A stretch of DNA of 35,279 bases from MGNI01 sp964353875 (GCA_964353875.1 CAYGXU010000023.1:1-35279); one strand, 5' to 3'. Counted from the stretch's first letter, positions 16,613-26,172 are shown. Notes: generated from the letters alone by a model not told the origin. Made by a program: numbers and translations.

Positions 16613-17755
16613 TTATTGTTTGGCGTCCCAGGGAGCCTGACTGGCATGCGCGCCACTCATGGCATCTCGAATGGGTTCAGCAAATTGTGGCAATCGTTCC
16701 CCCACAGCAAGTAAGAGTCCAAAGCATCCGGTGAGCATCATATCTCCAAAGGGGGCTGCAAAGTGAGTTCGGAGTTGAGAGCCCATCATCATTTGACGAC
16801 GAGGCCCGGTTACGACAACACTGAACTCTTCCATATTTAATTCCATCGGTTTGTCATCAAGAAGCAGAGCGCCGTGACCATGGTCCTCGAATACTTCTTG
16901 GTGGGAGAGCGATCCATTAGCGAGTGAGAGCAGGAGCCGGTCAAGGCGGGAAGGTTCCAGAAGACCGGTATGGTGCTCAAAGAGACCCTCGATCCCAGCG
17001 GGACCGAGACGGAAAGCCAGGGTATGAAAATTTCCCACATTGGCTATTAACAAACGTTCGCGAGTGCGAACATATTGATCCAGTGTGGCGCCAAGGACCG
17101 CTGCGGCGGCTGTGTCCATGAGCATCAAGGGACAATCCAGGTCTTTGGCGCTCTCGACGACTGCCAACATGCGCGTCATGATCCTGGGGACCTGCTCTGC
17201 ATGATAAGCAAAGGTGGTGAGCCGATTTTCGTGTTGGATGCGTTCTCTCAGGTAATCAAAGCGGAACTGACGATCCGAAACGCCGGGAGGCGCCGCTCCG
17301 TGGTCGAAGACAGCGACCGCAATAACCTGCGGTTGGAGCTTAATTCCAAAGGGATCAAAGGCGGATGCGATCGTTTCCAAATGGAAATCTCTCAATTGGA
17401 TTTCCGTTACGGATTTCAGCCTGCGGGCTTCATCCGGGCTAACAATTCTCGCACCCATTTCGTCTTGCACCCAGTTCAAATCGTCGTTGAAGGTTCGGGC
17501 TGCTTCAGGTGTGGCGTATAGGGGCAATCCCTGGCGGATATGCGCTTCTGCCGCCCAATGGCATGGACCCCCGCCCATCATGAGCCCCGTGAGCAGAATG
17601 GCTTCTTGTTTTCTTGTGGCTTCCAAGATCTTTGTTCGGATGATCATCGTAGGAGAGGGCATGACCATCTTAAGGCCGTTCTCAAGCGATGCGCCCGAGC
17701 GGAAAAGATAGATGTCCTGGGTGCCAGTGCCGATGTCAACCGCGAGAATTTCCAT
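16613..17755 (-). CDS. DUF1786 family protein
   Basis: A 380-residue protein from the ATG at 17755, chosen because GGAG lies seven bases upstream and the conserved start MEILAVDIGTGTQDIYLF begins there. Other family features are KMVMPSPTMIIRTKI, LTGLMMGGGPCHWAAEAHI, LYATPEAARTFNDDL and a C-terminal TGPRRQMMMGSQLRTHFAAP. DIGTGTQD near the start and later LLMDTAAAAVLGA and IANVGNFHTLA look like the phosphate-binding loops of the ASKHA (actin/Hsp70/sugar kinase) fold, so nucleotide binding is plausible. Some databases label the family as a putative pyruvate formate-lyase activator, without good support. It is 76 bases downstream of the kinase gene, on the same strand. Its role is unknown. Confidence 0.82.
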   Translation of the reverse strand: MEILAVDIGTGTQDIYLFRSGASLENGLKMVMPSPTMIIRTKILEATRKQEAILLTGLMMGGGPCHWAAEAHIRQGLPLYATPEAARTFNDDLNWVQDEMGARIVSPDEARRLKSVTEIQLRDFHLETIASAFDPFGIKLQPQVIAVAVFDHGAAPPGVSDRQFRFDYLRERIQHENRLTTFAYHAEQVPRIMTRMLAVVESAKDLDCPLMLMDTAAAAVLGATLDQYVRTRERLLIANVGNFHTLAFRLGPAGIEGLFEHHTGLLEPSRLDRLLLSLANGSLSHQEVFEDHGHGALLLDDKPMELNMEEFSVVVTGPRRQMMMGSQLRTHFAAPFGDMMLTGCFGLLLAVGERLPQFAEPIRDAMSGAHASQAPWDAKQ

Positions 17756-17831
17756 GATGGCTCCACGAATTGGAATCAAAGCTATTGTAATGCGTTTGCG
17801 TGCGTATTGCGGATTTTAGTATTTGATGGAC

Positions 17832-19856
17832 TTAATCGCGCACTGGGGGCTGCCAGTCCGGATTCATATCTTTGCTAAAAGAGTTAGTTAGATTAATTTG
17901 ATCTGCCCCCGTGATGGACATCCGGAAAATCTCATAATTTTGAGTGCGTGTGGATGTGAAGACAACATACTGCCCATCAGGAGAGATAGCGGGTTCTATG
18001 TTTCCCAGGGTATTGGTCAGCTGGGTATGTTTATGGGCACGGTCTGCGATGGGGAAGACGTAAATTTCATAGCTCCCTGGTTTCTTAAAAGAGCAGATGA
18101 TATATCGACCATCGGGCGACCATCGCAGATCATGAACGCCCAGGAATCCTTCCTGTAGGTCGAATAGCTCCGGGGGATTTCCATGGCTCTCTGATCGGAA
18201 GTAGAGGCGGTAGGGGGCATAGTTTATTGAAATGGCTACGGCAATTGGTTGACCTTGCGGCATCCAGGAGGGGAAAGGTGCGCCTATGGGAGCCCAGGCG
18301 GGGAAGGCTTCATCAGCCCAGCCATGGCTTAACCAGCGAGTTTCGCCTGCAGAGCAGTCTTCGTTTAAGCTGGGACAAATAACATCCATCAGATAGATCT
18401 GAGTCTGATCGCCATATCGTTTGGATGTGAATGCCAATGTCACGCCATCCGGGGACCAGGCCGGGTCATAATCATCAGCAGGGTTGTTGGTCAGATTGAC
18501 AATGTGACCCCCATCCGCGTTCATGATATAGATTTCTTTATTCCCATCAGCATCGGATATGTAAGCAATTCGTTTGCCATTAGGGTTCCATCGCGGCTGT
18601 GTTTGATTGCCCGGTCCGAAAGTGAGCTGAAGAGGATCCGCACCGTCAGGTTTCATCGTCCAAAGCTGGGTGAAGCGCCCATCCGCTCGGTTACTGGCAA
18701 AGGCAATCAATCCACCGCCGCCAATGGGGATGGGTGTTGGAGTTGGAATGGGTGTTTCAGTGGGCGTGGGTGATGGAATGGGCGTTTGCGAAGGCGTATG
18801 AGATGGAACCACGGTTAGAGTCGGGCTGGAGATGGGCGTAGGTGTATCGCTGGGAAGTTGGGCGACAACGGGAAGGGTGGACGTGGGCTTTGCTGCGGAA
18901 GCACCGAATAGGCCAAGACCTCTGGCGATGAAGAAACCCCCGATCCCGATGATGGCAGCCAAGGCAGCGAAGCCCGCGATGGGAATCCAAATCGGGAATG
19001 GTTTCCGAGGCGCGGTGGATGGGATGGTCATTGAAGGGGTGCTACGGATGGTCTCGGCCTGGATTTCACCGCGCAGAGCAGCTTTGAAATGAACAAGATC
19101 CGGGAAACGGTCATTAGGATCGAGCGCCAGAGCCTTCTGGATTGCTGCTTCGGTGCTTGGTGAGACAGAGGGATTGAGAGATCGCAGAGGGGTAAGGGGC
19201 TTTTTATTAAATAGGCGCTCGATGCAATCCGTTGGGCGCTGACCTGTAAGCATGCTGTAAAGGGTAGCGCCCAAGGCATATTGATCGCTGCGGTGATCGG
19301 TATGTGAGCCGCCATATTGTTCAGGAGGGGAAAAACCTGGCGTAAGACCTCGGGCGCCTGTGGTCGTTTGCGTCTGGTCGAAGACTTTGGCGATGCCGAA
19401 ATCGACCAATTTAAGATTGCCATCCGGTTGCAGTTTTATATTCGCCGGTTTGATGTCACGATGGATGACAGGCGGTTGGAGGGAGTGGAGGTAAATGAGG
19501 GCATCGCAGATCATGTCCGACCAACTCAAAACCTCTCCAACTATGGCTCGTTGACGAGAACAGTGTGTCTCCAGGTCTTCCCCAGCGATGAAATCCATCA
19601 CCAAGTATTGTTGACCTTCCAAGATGAAGTGATCAGTGACCCGTGGTAGGTTGGGGTGGCGCAGGGTCGCAAGTAAAGAGGCTTCCCTTCGGAATTGGCG
19701 CTCTGCGACAGGGTCAACATTGAGGTTCTCTTTGACGGCAACTTCAATCTGCAAGGTGAGGTCAAAGCTGAGGTAAACAGCACCCATGCCTCCTCGACCG
19801 AGCATGCCATCGATTCGGTAGCGATTGTTGAGGATGGAGCCTGCTGAGAGTGTCAT
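17832..19856 (-). CDS. Membrane Ser/Thr protein kinase with extracellular TolB/WD40-like propeller
   Basis: A 674-residue protein from the ATG at 19856; a TTG start at 19892 is unlikely because it falls inside a TATAAT box. The N-terminal Hanks-type kinase domain is intact: GRGGMGAVY glycine loop, VAVKEN (Lys 42), HRDIKPANI (Asp 134), DFGIAK (Asp 152), and an activation segment with two Thr-rich stretches (QTQTTTGARGLTPGFSPPEQ). A single membrane helix lies at about 289-311, then a Thr/Pro linker of about 60 residues. The outside part has PD40/TolB-type repeats (LIAFASNRADG, RIAYISDADGNKEIYIMNAD, PAWSPDGVTLAF, EPAISPDGQYVVFTSTRTQN). It probably senses an external ligand and signals by phosphorylation. 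Kinase and fold are certain; ligand and targets are unknown. Confidence 0.93.
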   Translation of the reverse strand: MTLSAGSILNNRYRIDGMLGRGGMGAVYLSFDLTLQIEVAVKENLNVDPVAERQFRREASLLATLRHPNLPRVTDHFILEGQQYLVMDFIAGEDLETHCSRQRAIVGEVLSWSDMICDALIYLHSLQPPVIHRDIKPANIKLQPDGNLKLVDFGIAKVFDQTQTTTGARGLTPGFSPPEQYGGSHTDHRSDQYALGATLYSMLTGQRPTDCIERLFNKKPLTPLRSLNPSVSPSTEAAIQKALALDPNDRFPDLVHFKAALRGEIQAETIRSTPSMTIPSTAPRKPFPIWIPIAGFAALAAIIGIGGFFIARGLGLFGASAAKPTSTLPVVAQLPSDTPTPISSPTLTVVPSHTPSQTPIPSPTPTETPIPTPTPIPIGGGGLIAFASNRADGRFTQLWTMKPDGADPLQLTFGPGNQTQPRWNPNGKRIAYISDADGNKEIYIMNADGGHIVNLTNNPADDYDPAWSPDGVTLAFTSKRYGDQTQIYLMDVICPSLNEDCSAGETRWLSHGWADEAFPAWAPIGAPFPSWMPQGQPIAVAISINYAPYRLYFRSESHGNPPELFDLQEGFLGVHDLRWSPDGRYIICSFKKPGSYEIYVFPIADRAHKHTQLTNTLGNIEPAISPDGQYVVFTSTRTQNYEIFRMSITGADQINLTNSFSKDMNPDWQPPVRD

Positions 19857-19891
19857 AGGTAGGATTGTAGTCCGACGATGATTTTCCGGCA

Positions 19892-19897
19892 ATTATA
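19892..19897 (-). promoter_or_regulatory. Consensus -10 box of the kinase gene
   Basis: TATAAT on the minus strand, 36 bases upstream of the ATG at 19856. The hexamer 17 bases upstream of it is not close to TTGACA, so the promoter call rests on the -10 and the position. Confidence 0.45.
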
Positions 19898-20168
19898 GGA
19901 TAAATAGGAATTTCTTGCTTATCGACTATATCGATTTCATGCCAATTTTACTGAATTGAACCTTGAAACGCCATTTTTAGCAACCGAATTTTGGAAACAA
20001 TATCGTTGTGAAGGTGCGCCAAAGATGTCCCCATTATCCATCACGCGCTGGTCGCGATCATGCAAGTTCGCATGAATTATGGGAGATCCATTTTCTATAC
20101 TTGTGTCAATCAATCCATCTGCATGGTTTAAAATAGGGATACATTAGATAGGCAATTGAGGGGATTAT
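19898..20168. other. Divergent intergenic region between kinase and fdhD
   Basis: About 270 bases that hold the upstream part of the kinase promoter and the fdhD promoter. GAGGGG sits just ahead of the fdhD ATG. I found no clear -35/-10 pair for fdhD, no operator dyad and no RNA gene. Confidence 0.35.
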
Positions 20169-20948
20169 ATGACGAACGGCTCGATGTCAACCGACTGGTA
20201 TGAATACCGCAACGATTGGACACATGTCCAGGGTGAAGTGATTCAAGAGGCGTTGATCACACTCTATGTCAATGGCATGGAATTGGCTACCATTATGGTC
20301 ACACCCAATGACCTCGAATGCTATACATTGGGTTTCTTGAAAAATGAAGGGCTGATTGCTGCATTGGATGAGGTGGAAAATATCCATATCAAAGAGAACA
20401 ATTGCTGTGTGGATATATGGCTGAGTCACGCAATTATAAAGCCTGAACGGGCGATCATCACCTCTGAATGTGGAGGGGGCATCACTTTCGAGGACCCTGC
20501 GCTGAACATCCAACCGCTGCAAGAGGAGTGTAGCATTCACCCGGATAGGCTTTTTGAGCTTTTTCAGATGCTGCATTACCCGGAAAGCCTTTACGCCCGA
20601 ACGCGGGGTGTTCATGCTGCCGGGATCACCAATGGGGAGGGCTTGTTGGCAGTGGCCGAGGATGTCGGTCGTCATAATGCCATTGATAAGATCCTGGGCG
20701 CATGCTTATTGAAGGGGATCGATACCCGCGGTCTGATGCTGTTGGCCACAGGGCGGATATCTTCGGAAATGGTGCGAAAAGCTGGAAGGATGGGCTGCCC
20801 ACTCGTCGCCTCACGCAACTCCCCCACCTCCATGGCGGTGACGATGGCGCGTGCCTGGAATATCACCTTGATCGGGTATGTAAGACAGCATACCCTGCGT
20901 GTCTATGCCCATCCACAACGTTTGTCAACATTCCCACACACCGATTGA
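20169..20948 (+). CDS. fdhD: Formate dehydrogenase accessory sulfurtransferase FdhD
   Basis: A 259-residue FdhD protein. Family marks are IQEALITLYVNGMELATIMV, DLECYTLGFLKNEGLI, the active-site loop IITSECGGGITFEDP (Cys 101), RGVHAAGI, EDVGRHNAIDKILG and TGRISSEMVRKAGRMGCPLVASRNSPT. FdhD passes sulfur from a cysteine desulfurase to the bis-MGD molybdenum/tungsten cofactor and is needed for formate dehydrogenase activity. The E. coli protein has a CxxC pair in the active loop; here the second position is Gly, a variant also known in anaerobes. The gene converges on the minus-strand formate hydrogenlyase operon and probably matures its FdhF. GAGGGG provides the ribosome binding site. Confidence 0.95.
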   Translation: MTNGSMSTDWYEYRNDWTHVQGEVIQEALITLYVNGMELATIMVTPNDLECYTLGFLKNEGLIAALDEVENIHIKENNCCVDIWLSHAIIKPERAIITSECGGGITFEDPALNIQPLQEECSIHPDRLFELFQMLHYPESLYARTRGVHAAGITNGEGLLAVAEDVGRHNAIDKILGACLLKGIDTRGLMLLATGRISSEMVRKAGRMGCPLVASRNSPTSMAVTMARAWNITLIGYVRQHTLRVYAHPQRLSTFPHTD

Positions 20949-21090
20949 GTCTCGGGGGGGAGTCGTAGCAATAAAGAGGCGAAATGAGAAATTCTGATCC
21001 ATTTTGTTGGTACGAATCCATCGGAAGTGGTCATGGACTTCGAAGGAAGGATAACCCTTTCTGCGAAGAGAACCGATAAGAAAGCACAAA

Positions 21091-21558
21091 TCATGTAATT
21101 GGCAAGCACTTTTGCAGCAGAGCGGCAAGGGTCATCACTGATCTTTCAACGACCGGTGTCAGTTTCTCGCCGAAAGCAGTAGAAGCAGGTTGAATACCCA
21201 AGAGAAAGATGTCGACCTGAATCGAGCAGGTGAGGAACTTGGCTGCCAGGTCAAGGCTGGCATTGTGGGTTGATATGGACCGCTGACCGATTTCGTCTAT
21301 CTCGATGATGGCGATGTCCCCTGGCGAGGATCCCAAATCAGCGGCGTCCGCGATGACCACCACTTCGGGTTTCATCGCAATGATGGGGCCTAAGTAATTC
21401 TCAGGTACATCACCCGCATCAATTAGACTTGCATCCACTTTCCCCTGTATATATGCAATCAAGCTAGGACCAGCGCCATCATCGCCCCGCAGGGAGTTGC
21501 CCACCCCAAGGATGACAACCTTCTTGCCGGCCAACCTTTGACGAATTATTTCCAGCAT
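21091..21558 (-). CDS. hycI: Hydrogenase maturation protease (HycI-like, peptidase M52)
   Basis: A 155-residue endopeptidase of normal length for the family. It has GVGNSLRGDDGAGP (Asp 26, 27), DAGDVPENYLGP, VVVIADAAD (Asp 71) and ISTHNASLDL (His 98). The three ligands that in E. coli HycI/HybD bind nickel are all represented. The enzyme removes the C-terminal extension of the hydrogenase large subunit once Ni-Fe(CN)2CO has been inserted. The HycE-like protein in this operon keeps such an extension after its DPCxxC motif, so this protease has its substrate in the same cluster. It is last in the operon, 85 bases after the antiporter-like gene, and converges with fdhD. Confidence 0.92.
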   Translation of the reverse strand: MLEIIRQRLAGKKVVILGVGNSLRGDDGAGPSLIAYIQGKVDASLIDAGDVPENYLGPIIAMKPEVVVIADAADLGSSPGDIAIIEIDEIGQRSISTHNASLDLAAKFLTCSIQVDIFLLGIQPASTAFGEKLTPVVERSVMTLAALLQKCLPIT

Positions 21559-21643
21559 GGCAGAAAAATCTCGTCATGGAGCGTGATGGTTGATGAAGCG
21601 ACATCCTTCGTACGCGGTATGGGGGGAGATGTCACAGGTGTCT

Positions 21644-23730
21644 CTATTCTCCAACGCGCAGGAAGTGCCGTAATGGGCGCAGAGAGTAACCTAATGTGAG
21701 CAGGGCTGCAGCGGCTAAGATCATTGGAAAGATCAGATTCTCACCCGAGAAAGATATCCCCAGTAGATATTTACTGAAAAAACTGCCGAAGGGCGGCAAC
21801 CCGGAAAGCCATAACGCTGCCAAAAGAAAGACGATGAAACGCCCTGGCATTTGCTCAGCGAGGCCGTCCATCTCTTGCATGTTATAGGTGTTTCGCTTTC
21901 GATAAATGGAGCGACAGCAAAAGAAAAGTGCCAATATTGCCAAACCAGCGCTAACGAAGTGGATTAAGGCCGGTCGCCAGGATGCAGTCCCTCCAAGCAG
22001 GACAAAACCAAGCTGGCTGGTAGCCGCAAAGGTCAAGAAGCGACGCAGATCGTTCTCGATCAAAGCCAAGATCGCCCATCCAAAGATGCCAACACAAGCA
22101 ATGATGCGGGCGGTGAGAATGGCTGATGCCTGCTCTGGAAAGCGCAGGATCGCAACGGCGCTACCGGCATAGGCGATCCAGAGTACATAGGTCAAAACTT
22201 GTTTTCTGTTGAGGGTCTGCAATATTTGCCCGAGGATGCGTATGAGCGCGGGCACAAGCTCGCGGAACAAGTCACTTAGTGCCTGATCGACAAACTTGAA
22301 AATCGCATTCGCTGCCCACGTGATCACATTGACACCCCGCGTAGAGAGGTCAAAATCGCCACGTTCACCACGCGATAAAAGTTGCTTTAGGCCGCCGAGG
22401 CCCTTAATGGGTCCGTAAAATTGGGTCCCAGGAACGCGGTAGACTGCGGGATCCAACGCTTCACCACCTAAAAAGACCTCTGTTTCCACCGCTTGGCGAG
22501 CACGCCCACCCAAGTAGAAAAGGAAGCCAATGATCAGGCTGATGATGAGTAATACGGTGGCTAAGGTGGATTGCCAAATACCTGGGATTACAGCTTGAAT
22601 TCCCATTTCGCCCAGGATAGGCCTGATAATCTGATTCACTGGCACCAGGTAGAAAATCCCGAAAAACAGACAGGCGATGGCCAAAAGGGCAACCGGAATA
22701 CGCATAGCCCAGCCGGCTTCTTTTACTTGATCTAGATCCTTAGGACGATCACCCCAAAATAGTGAATAGAGTAATTTCATGAAGGATGCCAAGGTCAGTG
22801 CAGAGCCAAACATCGCGGTCAGGAGAAAAAGCGGGAAAAGCGCCCCTCCTCGATCGATAATACCTTGATAAATGAGCCATTTGGAGACGAATCCATTCAA
22901 AGGTGGCATGCCGGAAATCGCCAGGGCAGCGATCAGGCAGGCAGTGAATGTCCAGGGCATCGCTCCTGCCAGTCCGCCAAGTTCCGAAAACTTCGTCNNN
23001 NNNNNNNNNNNNNNNNNNNNNNNNNNNNNNNNNNNNNNNNNNNNNNNNNNNNNNNNNNNNNNNNNNNNNNNNNNNNNNNNNNNNNNNNNNNNNNNNNCAT
23101 GAGGATGAATGCCGCGGTTGGCACCCATCCGGATAAAGTCTGAGGGTTGGCCATCAAATCACTCACACTGAGGGTTCCTGAATGAAACCATAGCAACGCG
23201 ATTCCCAGGAGCAAGGATAGATCAGCCAGACCGATAATGATCAGGGTCTTATTTGCAGCCGGCATAGCGTCCATCCCGCCGATGGAGACCAGGGCGTAGA
23301 GCAAAACCCCAACCAATTCCCAAAAGAAGAGAACCAGGATCAGATTATTTGCGAGCAGCACACCCGAAGCCGCTGCCGATGTCATCATTAGATAGGCATA
23401 GTATTGGCGCTGGCGGGGATGATCATTCATGAAACGCAAGGAGTAGATGGTCACAAGAAGAGTAAAAGTAAAACCGATGACCAGCGCAATCCTGCCAAAA
23501 TGATCGGCATATAAATCGAAACCAATGCGAAGATCAGGGCTGAGAATAAGCCAAGAGAAAGTCAATTGCGGGTCCTTCAAGGTCAGGATATATGCGGCAA
23601 TGCCAAGGGAAATTGCTGCAACGACGATTGAAAGCAGTGCGTGCAGGAATTTAGCTCGCTTTGGCAGGAGGAGGTTGAGAATTCCAGTAATCAGAGGCAG
23701 TAATATCGGTGCGATAAGGATGTTATTCAT
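21644..23730 (-). CDS. Antiporter-like membrane subunit of the hydrogenase complex, broken by an assembly gap, with an extra C-terminal half-module
   Basis: A NuoL/MrpA-MrpD/HyfB-like subunit. Codons 1-211 (23730-23098) carry the N-terminal helices and the conserved Glu 138 in LFFWELVG. The sequence is then lost in 100 Ns and resumes at 22997 with TKFSELGGLAGAMPWT and MPPLNGFVSKWLIYQG. About 450 residues follow the gap. They include the usual ELGGL-to-SKW part, then a linker (FLGGEALDPAVYRVPG), and a second antiporter-like segment from about 22210 to 21644: ALIENDLRRFLTFAATSQLG, EMDGLAEQMP, GLPPFGSFFSKYLLG. AAGGTGAGG lies ahead of the ATG at 23730, six bases after the upstream gene. It probably contributes ion translocation to the complex. 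The two halves are in different frames across the gap because the gap length is a placeholder. Confidence 0.85.
22998..23097. other. Assembly gap (100 N) inside the antiporter-like gene
   Basis: Exactly 100 undetermined bases, a scaffold placeholder. The left frame ends with a complete codon at 23098, and the right side starts with the third base of a codon at 22997. An intact gene therefore needs a gap of length 2 modulo 3, which 100 does not satisfy. By comparison with the next antiporter paralogue, about 140 codons (roughly 420 bases) are missing. Confidence 0.95.
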
Positions 23731-23736
23731 AATACC

Positions 23737-25149
23737 TCACCTTAGCAGTTGCGCTGTAATCGCGTTGACGATGTTCATGATGGGCGTAGCTGCCAGACCT
23801 ACAACAATCGAAAATGCAGCAAAAGCAGAAACCACTCCCAACATGAGAGGGGTACCTTCGCTTGTCTCGGGCAGGTGTTCCTCTCCCAGGAAGACGGCGG
23901 TAAACAGCCGGATCATGTATAACAAGCTTAGAAGAGATCCGAAGACAGCCAAGATCGCATAGACGACATGACCTCCTTCGAGCACCCCCATGATGATCAT
24001 CAGCTTGCTGAAAAAGCCGGCGGTGGGGGGGAATCCTACGATTGTTAGAGCGCATAGGATGAAAGCGATGGCTGTTACCGGCATCTTCTTAATGAGCCCT
24101 CCCATCTGGCGGATGTCCCTTGTATGTGTCTGATGTTCAATAATCCCAACACAGAGGAAAAGCCCAGCCTTGGCCAAGCTATGAGCCAGTAAGAATAAAA
24201 GCCCTCCCGCAACGCTCATCGATGTCATCCCGGCGAATCCCAACAAAATGTAAGCCAGTTGTGCGATGGTCGAATAGGCCAGAATTCTCTTGGCGTCGTT
24301 CTCAACAAGGGCCGCTGAACCTGTTACCAGGATGGTTACGATGGCGAAAATCAGCATGGTTACTTGCCAGGTTACAGGCAATCCCAATGTGCCAAGGATC
24401 ACACGAGCGAACGCGAAAATACCGATAACCACCAATACAGCAGCGTGAAGCAAAGCGGTGACTGTCGATGGAGCGACACCCGCAGCGGGAAGCCAAATTT
24501 GCAGGGGAACTTGGGCGGATTTTGATAGGATTCCAAGGAACAGGAAAGCCATTGCCCAGGGATTGATGGAGTGACCTTGAAGACCAGCGATATTGAGGGT
24601 TCCTGTTTCATGCCAAATCATTTCCAGCCCCACCAACATAAAAAAAGAACCGAAGACAGTGACCAGAAAGGCAGTATCTGCGTTGCGGAGGTGGGAACCC
24701 TTGCGATAAAAACCGATCAGCCTCCAAGAGCAGATGGCTGTGATTTCCCAGAACATGTAAAGCATGAGCAGATTGGAGGCAAATACCAAGCCAACCATGG
24801 CGCCCAGGAAAAGGACGACCAGGAAATAGTATTCGCCCAGGTGCTCATGGGCGCGCATGTAATCCAAGGAGTAGAAAAGGATGAGAAGACCGATAAAGGA
24901 GGAAATCAACGCCACATAAACACCGAGGCCATCCACAACAAAATTGAAGGATAGTCCTGGGATGATAAAAGCGCCAAACTCAACCTTCTCGGTCTGATCA
25001 GCGAGTGGAATGAGAGCCAGGACGCATCCTAATGTAGCCAGGATCATGAGAATGGCAAGTACATTTCGTAAAGAAGGGGAGTATCGATGGACAAGAGGGA
25101 CCAAAAATGACCCTAAGATTGGAATGCCGATGGCTGCGATTACAATCAT
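23737..25149 (-). CDS. Antiporter-like membrane subunit (MrpD/HyfD/HyfF/NuoN type)
   Basis: A 470-residue membrane protein with about 14 hydrophobic segments. The key charged residues of the ion-translocation path are present: Glu 135 in MFWEITAIC, Lys 210 in LSKSAQVPLQIWLPAAG, His 235 in ALLHAAV and Lys 327 in HSLAKAGLFL. Other landmarks are VENDAKRILAYSTIAQL and QMGGLIKKMP followed by FPPTAGFFSK. Such subunits couple electron transfer in complex I, Mrp antiporters and group 4 hydrogenases to H+ or Na+ movement. It lies 10 bases after the HycD-like gene and 6 bases before the second antiporter gene, so it belongs to the same transcript. Which ion moves cannot be deduced. Confidence 0.92.
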   Translation of the reverse strand: MIVIAAIGIPILGSFLVPLVHRYSPSLRNVLAILMILATLGCVLALIPLADQTEKVEFGAFIIPGLSFNFVVDGLGVYVALISSFIGLLILFYSLDYMRAHEHLGEYYFLVVLFLGAMVGLVFASNLLMLYMFWEITAICSWRLIGFYRKGSHLRNADTAFLVTVFGSFFMLVGLEMIWHETGTLNIAGLQGHSINPWAMAFLFLGILSKSAQVPLQIWLPAAGVAPSTVTALLHAAVLVVIGIFAFARVILGTLGLPVTWQVTMLIFAIVTILVTGSAALVENDAKRILAYSTIAQLAYILLGFAGMTSMSVAGGLLFLLAHSLAKAGLFLCVGIIEHQTHTRDIRQMGGLIKKMPVTAIAFILCALTIVGFPPTAGFFSKLMIIMGVLEGGHVVYAILAVFGSLLSLLYMIRLFTAVFLGEEHLPETSEGTPLMLGVVSAFAAFSIVVGLAATPIMNIVNAITAQLLR

Positions 25150-25159
25150 AGCTATCCTT

Positions 25160-26101
25160 TCACCAGCCGATCAATGCAAGGATCACCGCCAGGATTGAGG
25201 CAACTAAAATCTTCCCCCAGAAGAGGCGAAGCACTTGATCAAGCCTGAGTCGAGCGTGAGTGATTTTGACCACGATCGCGAGTGCAATAACTGCAAGGAA
25301 CTTTAGCAAGAAGCCAAGCATAGAAAGAAATGTGAGTTGCGTAGCGCCCAGGAAAAGGATAATGACGAAAATTGGAAGGTGAACGAACATCATGGCCTTG
25401 GATAGCTTAAAAAGGGCCAGGCCGATCCCCGAATATTCAGCCAATGGTCCTCCGATAAGCTCTGTATCAGCTTCTGCGATGTCAAAAGGCAAATAGCCTA
25501 ATTTGGCCTGGATACAGAACAAGGCGACAATGAAGGCGATGATTCCTGAGAAACTTCCAACAATTGCACCTTGGTCAGCCTGAAAAGCGATAATCTCTCC
25601 CAGTAGGATGGAGCGGACTTTAATGAGCACTGTGAAGATGGAGAGCAGAAACGAGAGTTCATAAGCCAGGATCATACTCATTTCTCGCCCCGCACCTATA
25701 GCGCCAAAAGGACTGCGAGAGGAAGCTCCCCCAATGATTAAGGCGATCGAGGGGAGTGTGGATAGATAAATCAGGACGATCAGGTCTCCCATAAATCCAG
25801 AACCAGGCTTTAGCAGGGCTTGAAAAACAAGCACAGCGGAAAGGGTTGAACCTGCAACAGCCAATATAGGAGCTCCCAAGAAACTGATCGCACGGCTCCC
25901 TTTCGGGATGATCATCCTCTTAGCCAACAACTTACCAATGTCGACATAAGGCTGGAACCAGGGAGGGCCAACACGACTTTGAACAATGGCAGTGACCTTA
26001 CGGTCCACCCAGGTTAGAAACAAGCCGACAACGCCGGTGAACAAGAACCCTGGGAAGATGACTGTGTAGAACACACCGAGCAATAATTCTTGAAAATCCA
26101 T
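25160..26101 (-). CDS. hycD: Membrane anchor subunit, HycD/HyfC/NuoH-like
   Basis: A 313-residue membrane protein. The ATG at 26101 is preferred to the GTG two codons upstream, because AAGGTG sits five bases before it. The first loop VDRKVTAIVQSRVGPPWFQP is the family hallmark (ExK/RxxAxxQxRxGP). The later SRSPFGAIGAGREMSMILAYE and KLGYLPFDIAEADTELIGGP carry the conserved Glu/Asp cluster near the quinone-like site in NuoH. In group 4 hydrogenases this subunit anchors the catalytic arm to the membrane and relays coupling to the antiporter-like subunits. Its gene lies between the hydrophilic and antiporter genes, after a 71-base gap. Confidence 0.93.
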   Translation of the reverse strand: MDFQELLLGVFYTVIFPGFLFTGVVGLFLTWVDRKVTAIVQSRVGPPWFQPYVDIGKLLAKRMIIPKGSRAISFLGAPILAVAGSTLSAVLVFQALLKPGSGFMGDLIVLIYLSTLPSIALIIGGASSRSPFGAIGAGREMSMILAYELSFLLSIFTVLIKVRSILLGEIIAFQADQGAIVGSFSGIIAFIVALFCIQAKLGYLPFDIAEADTELIGGPLAEYSGIGLALFKLSKAMMFVHLPIFVIILFLGATQLTFLSMLGFLLKFLAVIALAIVVKITHARLRLDQVLRLFWGKILVASILAVILALIGW

Positions 26102-26172
26102 AGCCACACCTTACAAGCGATCTTGAGCTCAAACAGGCGATTCGATTCTCATCGATATCACTATTTGACCTA

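Noticed and set aside
17075..17521. A 148-codon plus-strand open frame
   Set aside because: Antisense to the DUF1786 gene and without its own motifs.
22865..23143. Open frames reading through the run of Ns
   Set aside because: They are artefacts of the gap and are antisense to the antiporter-like gene.
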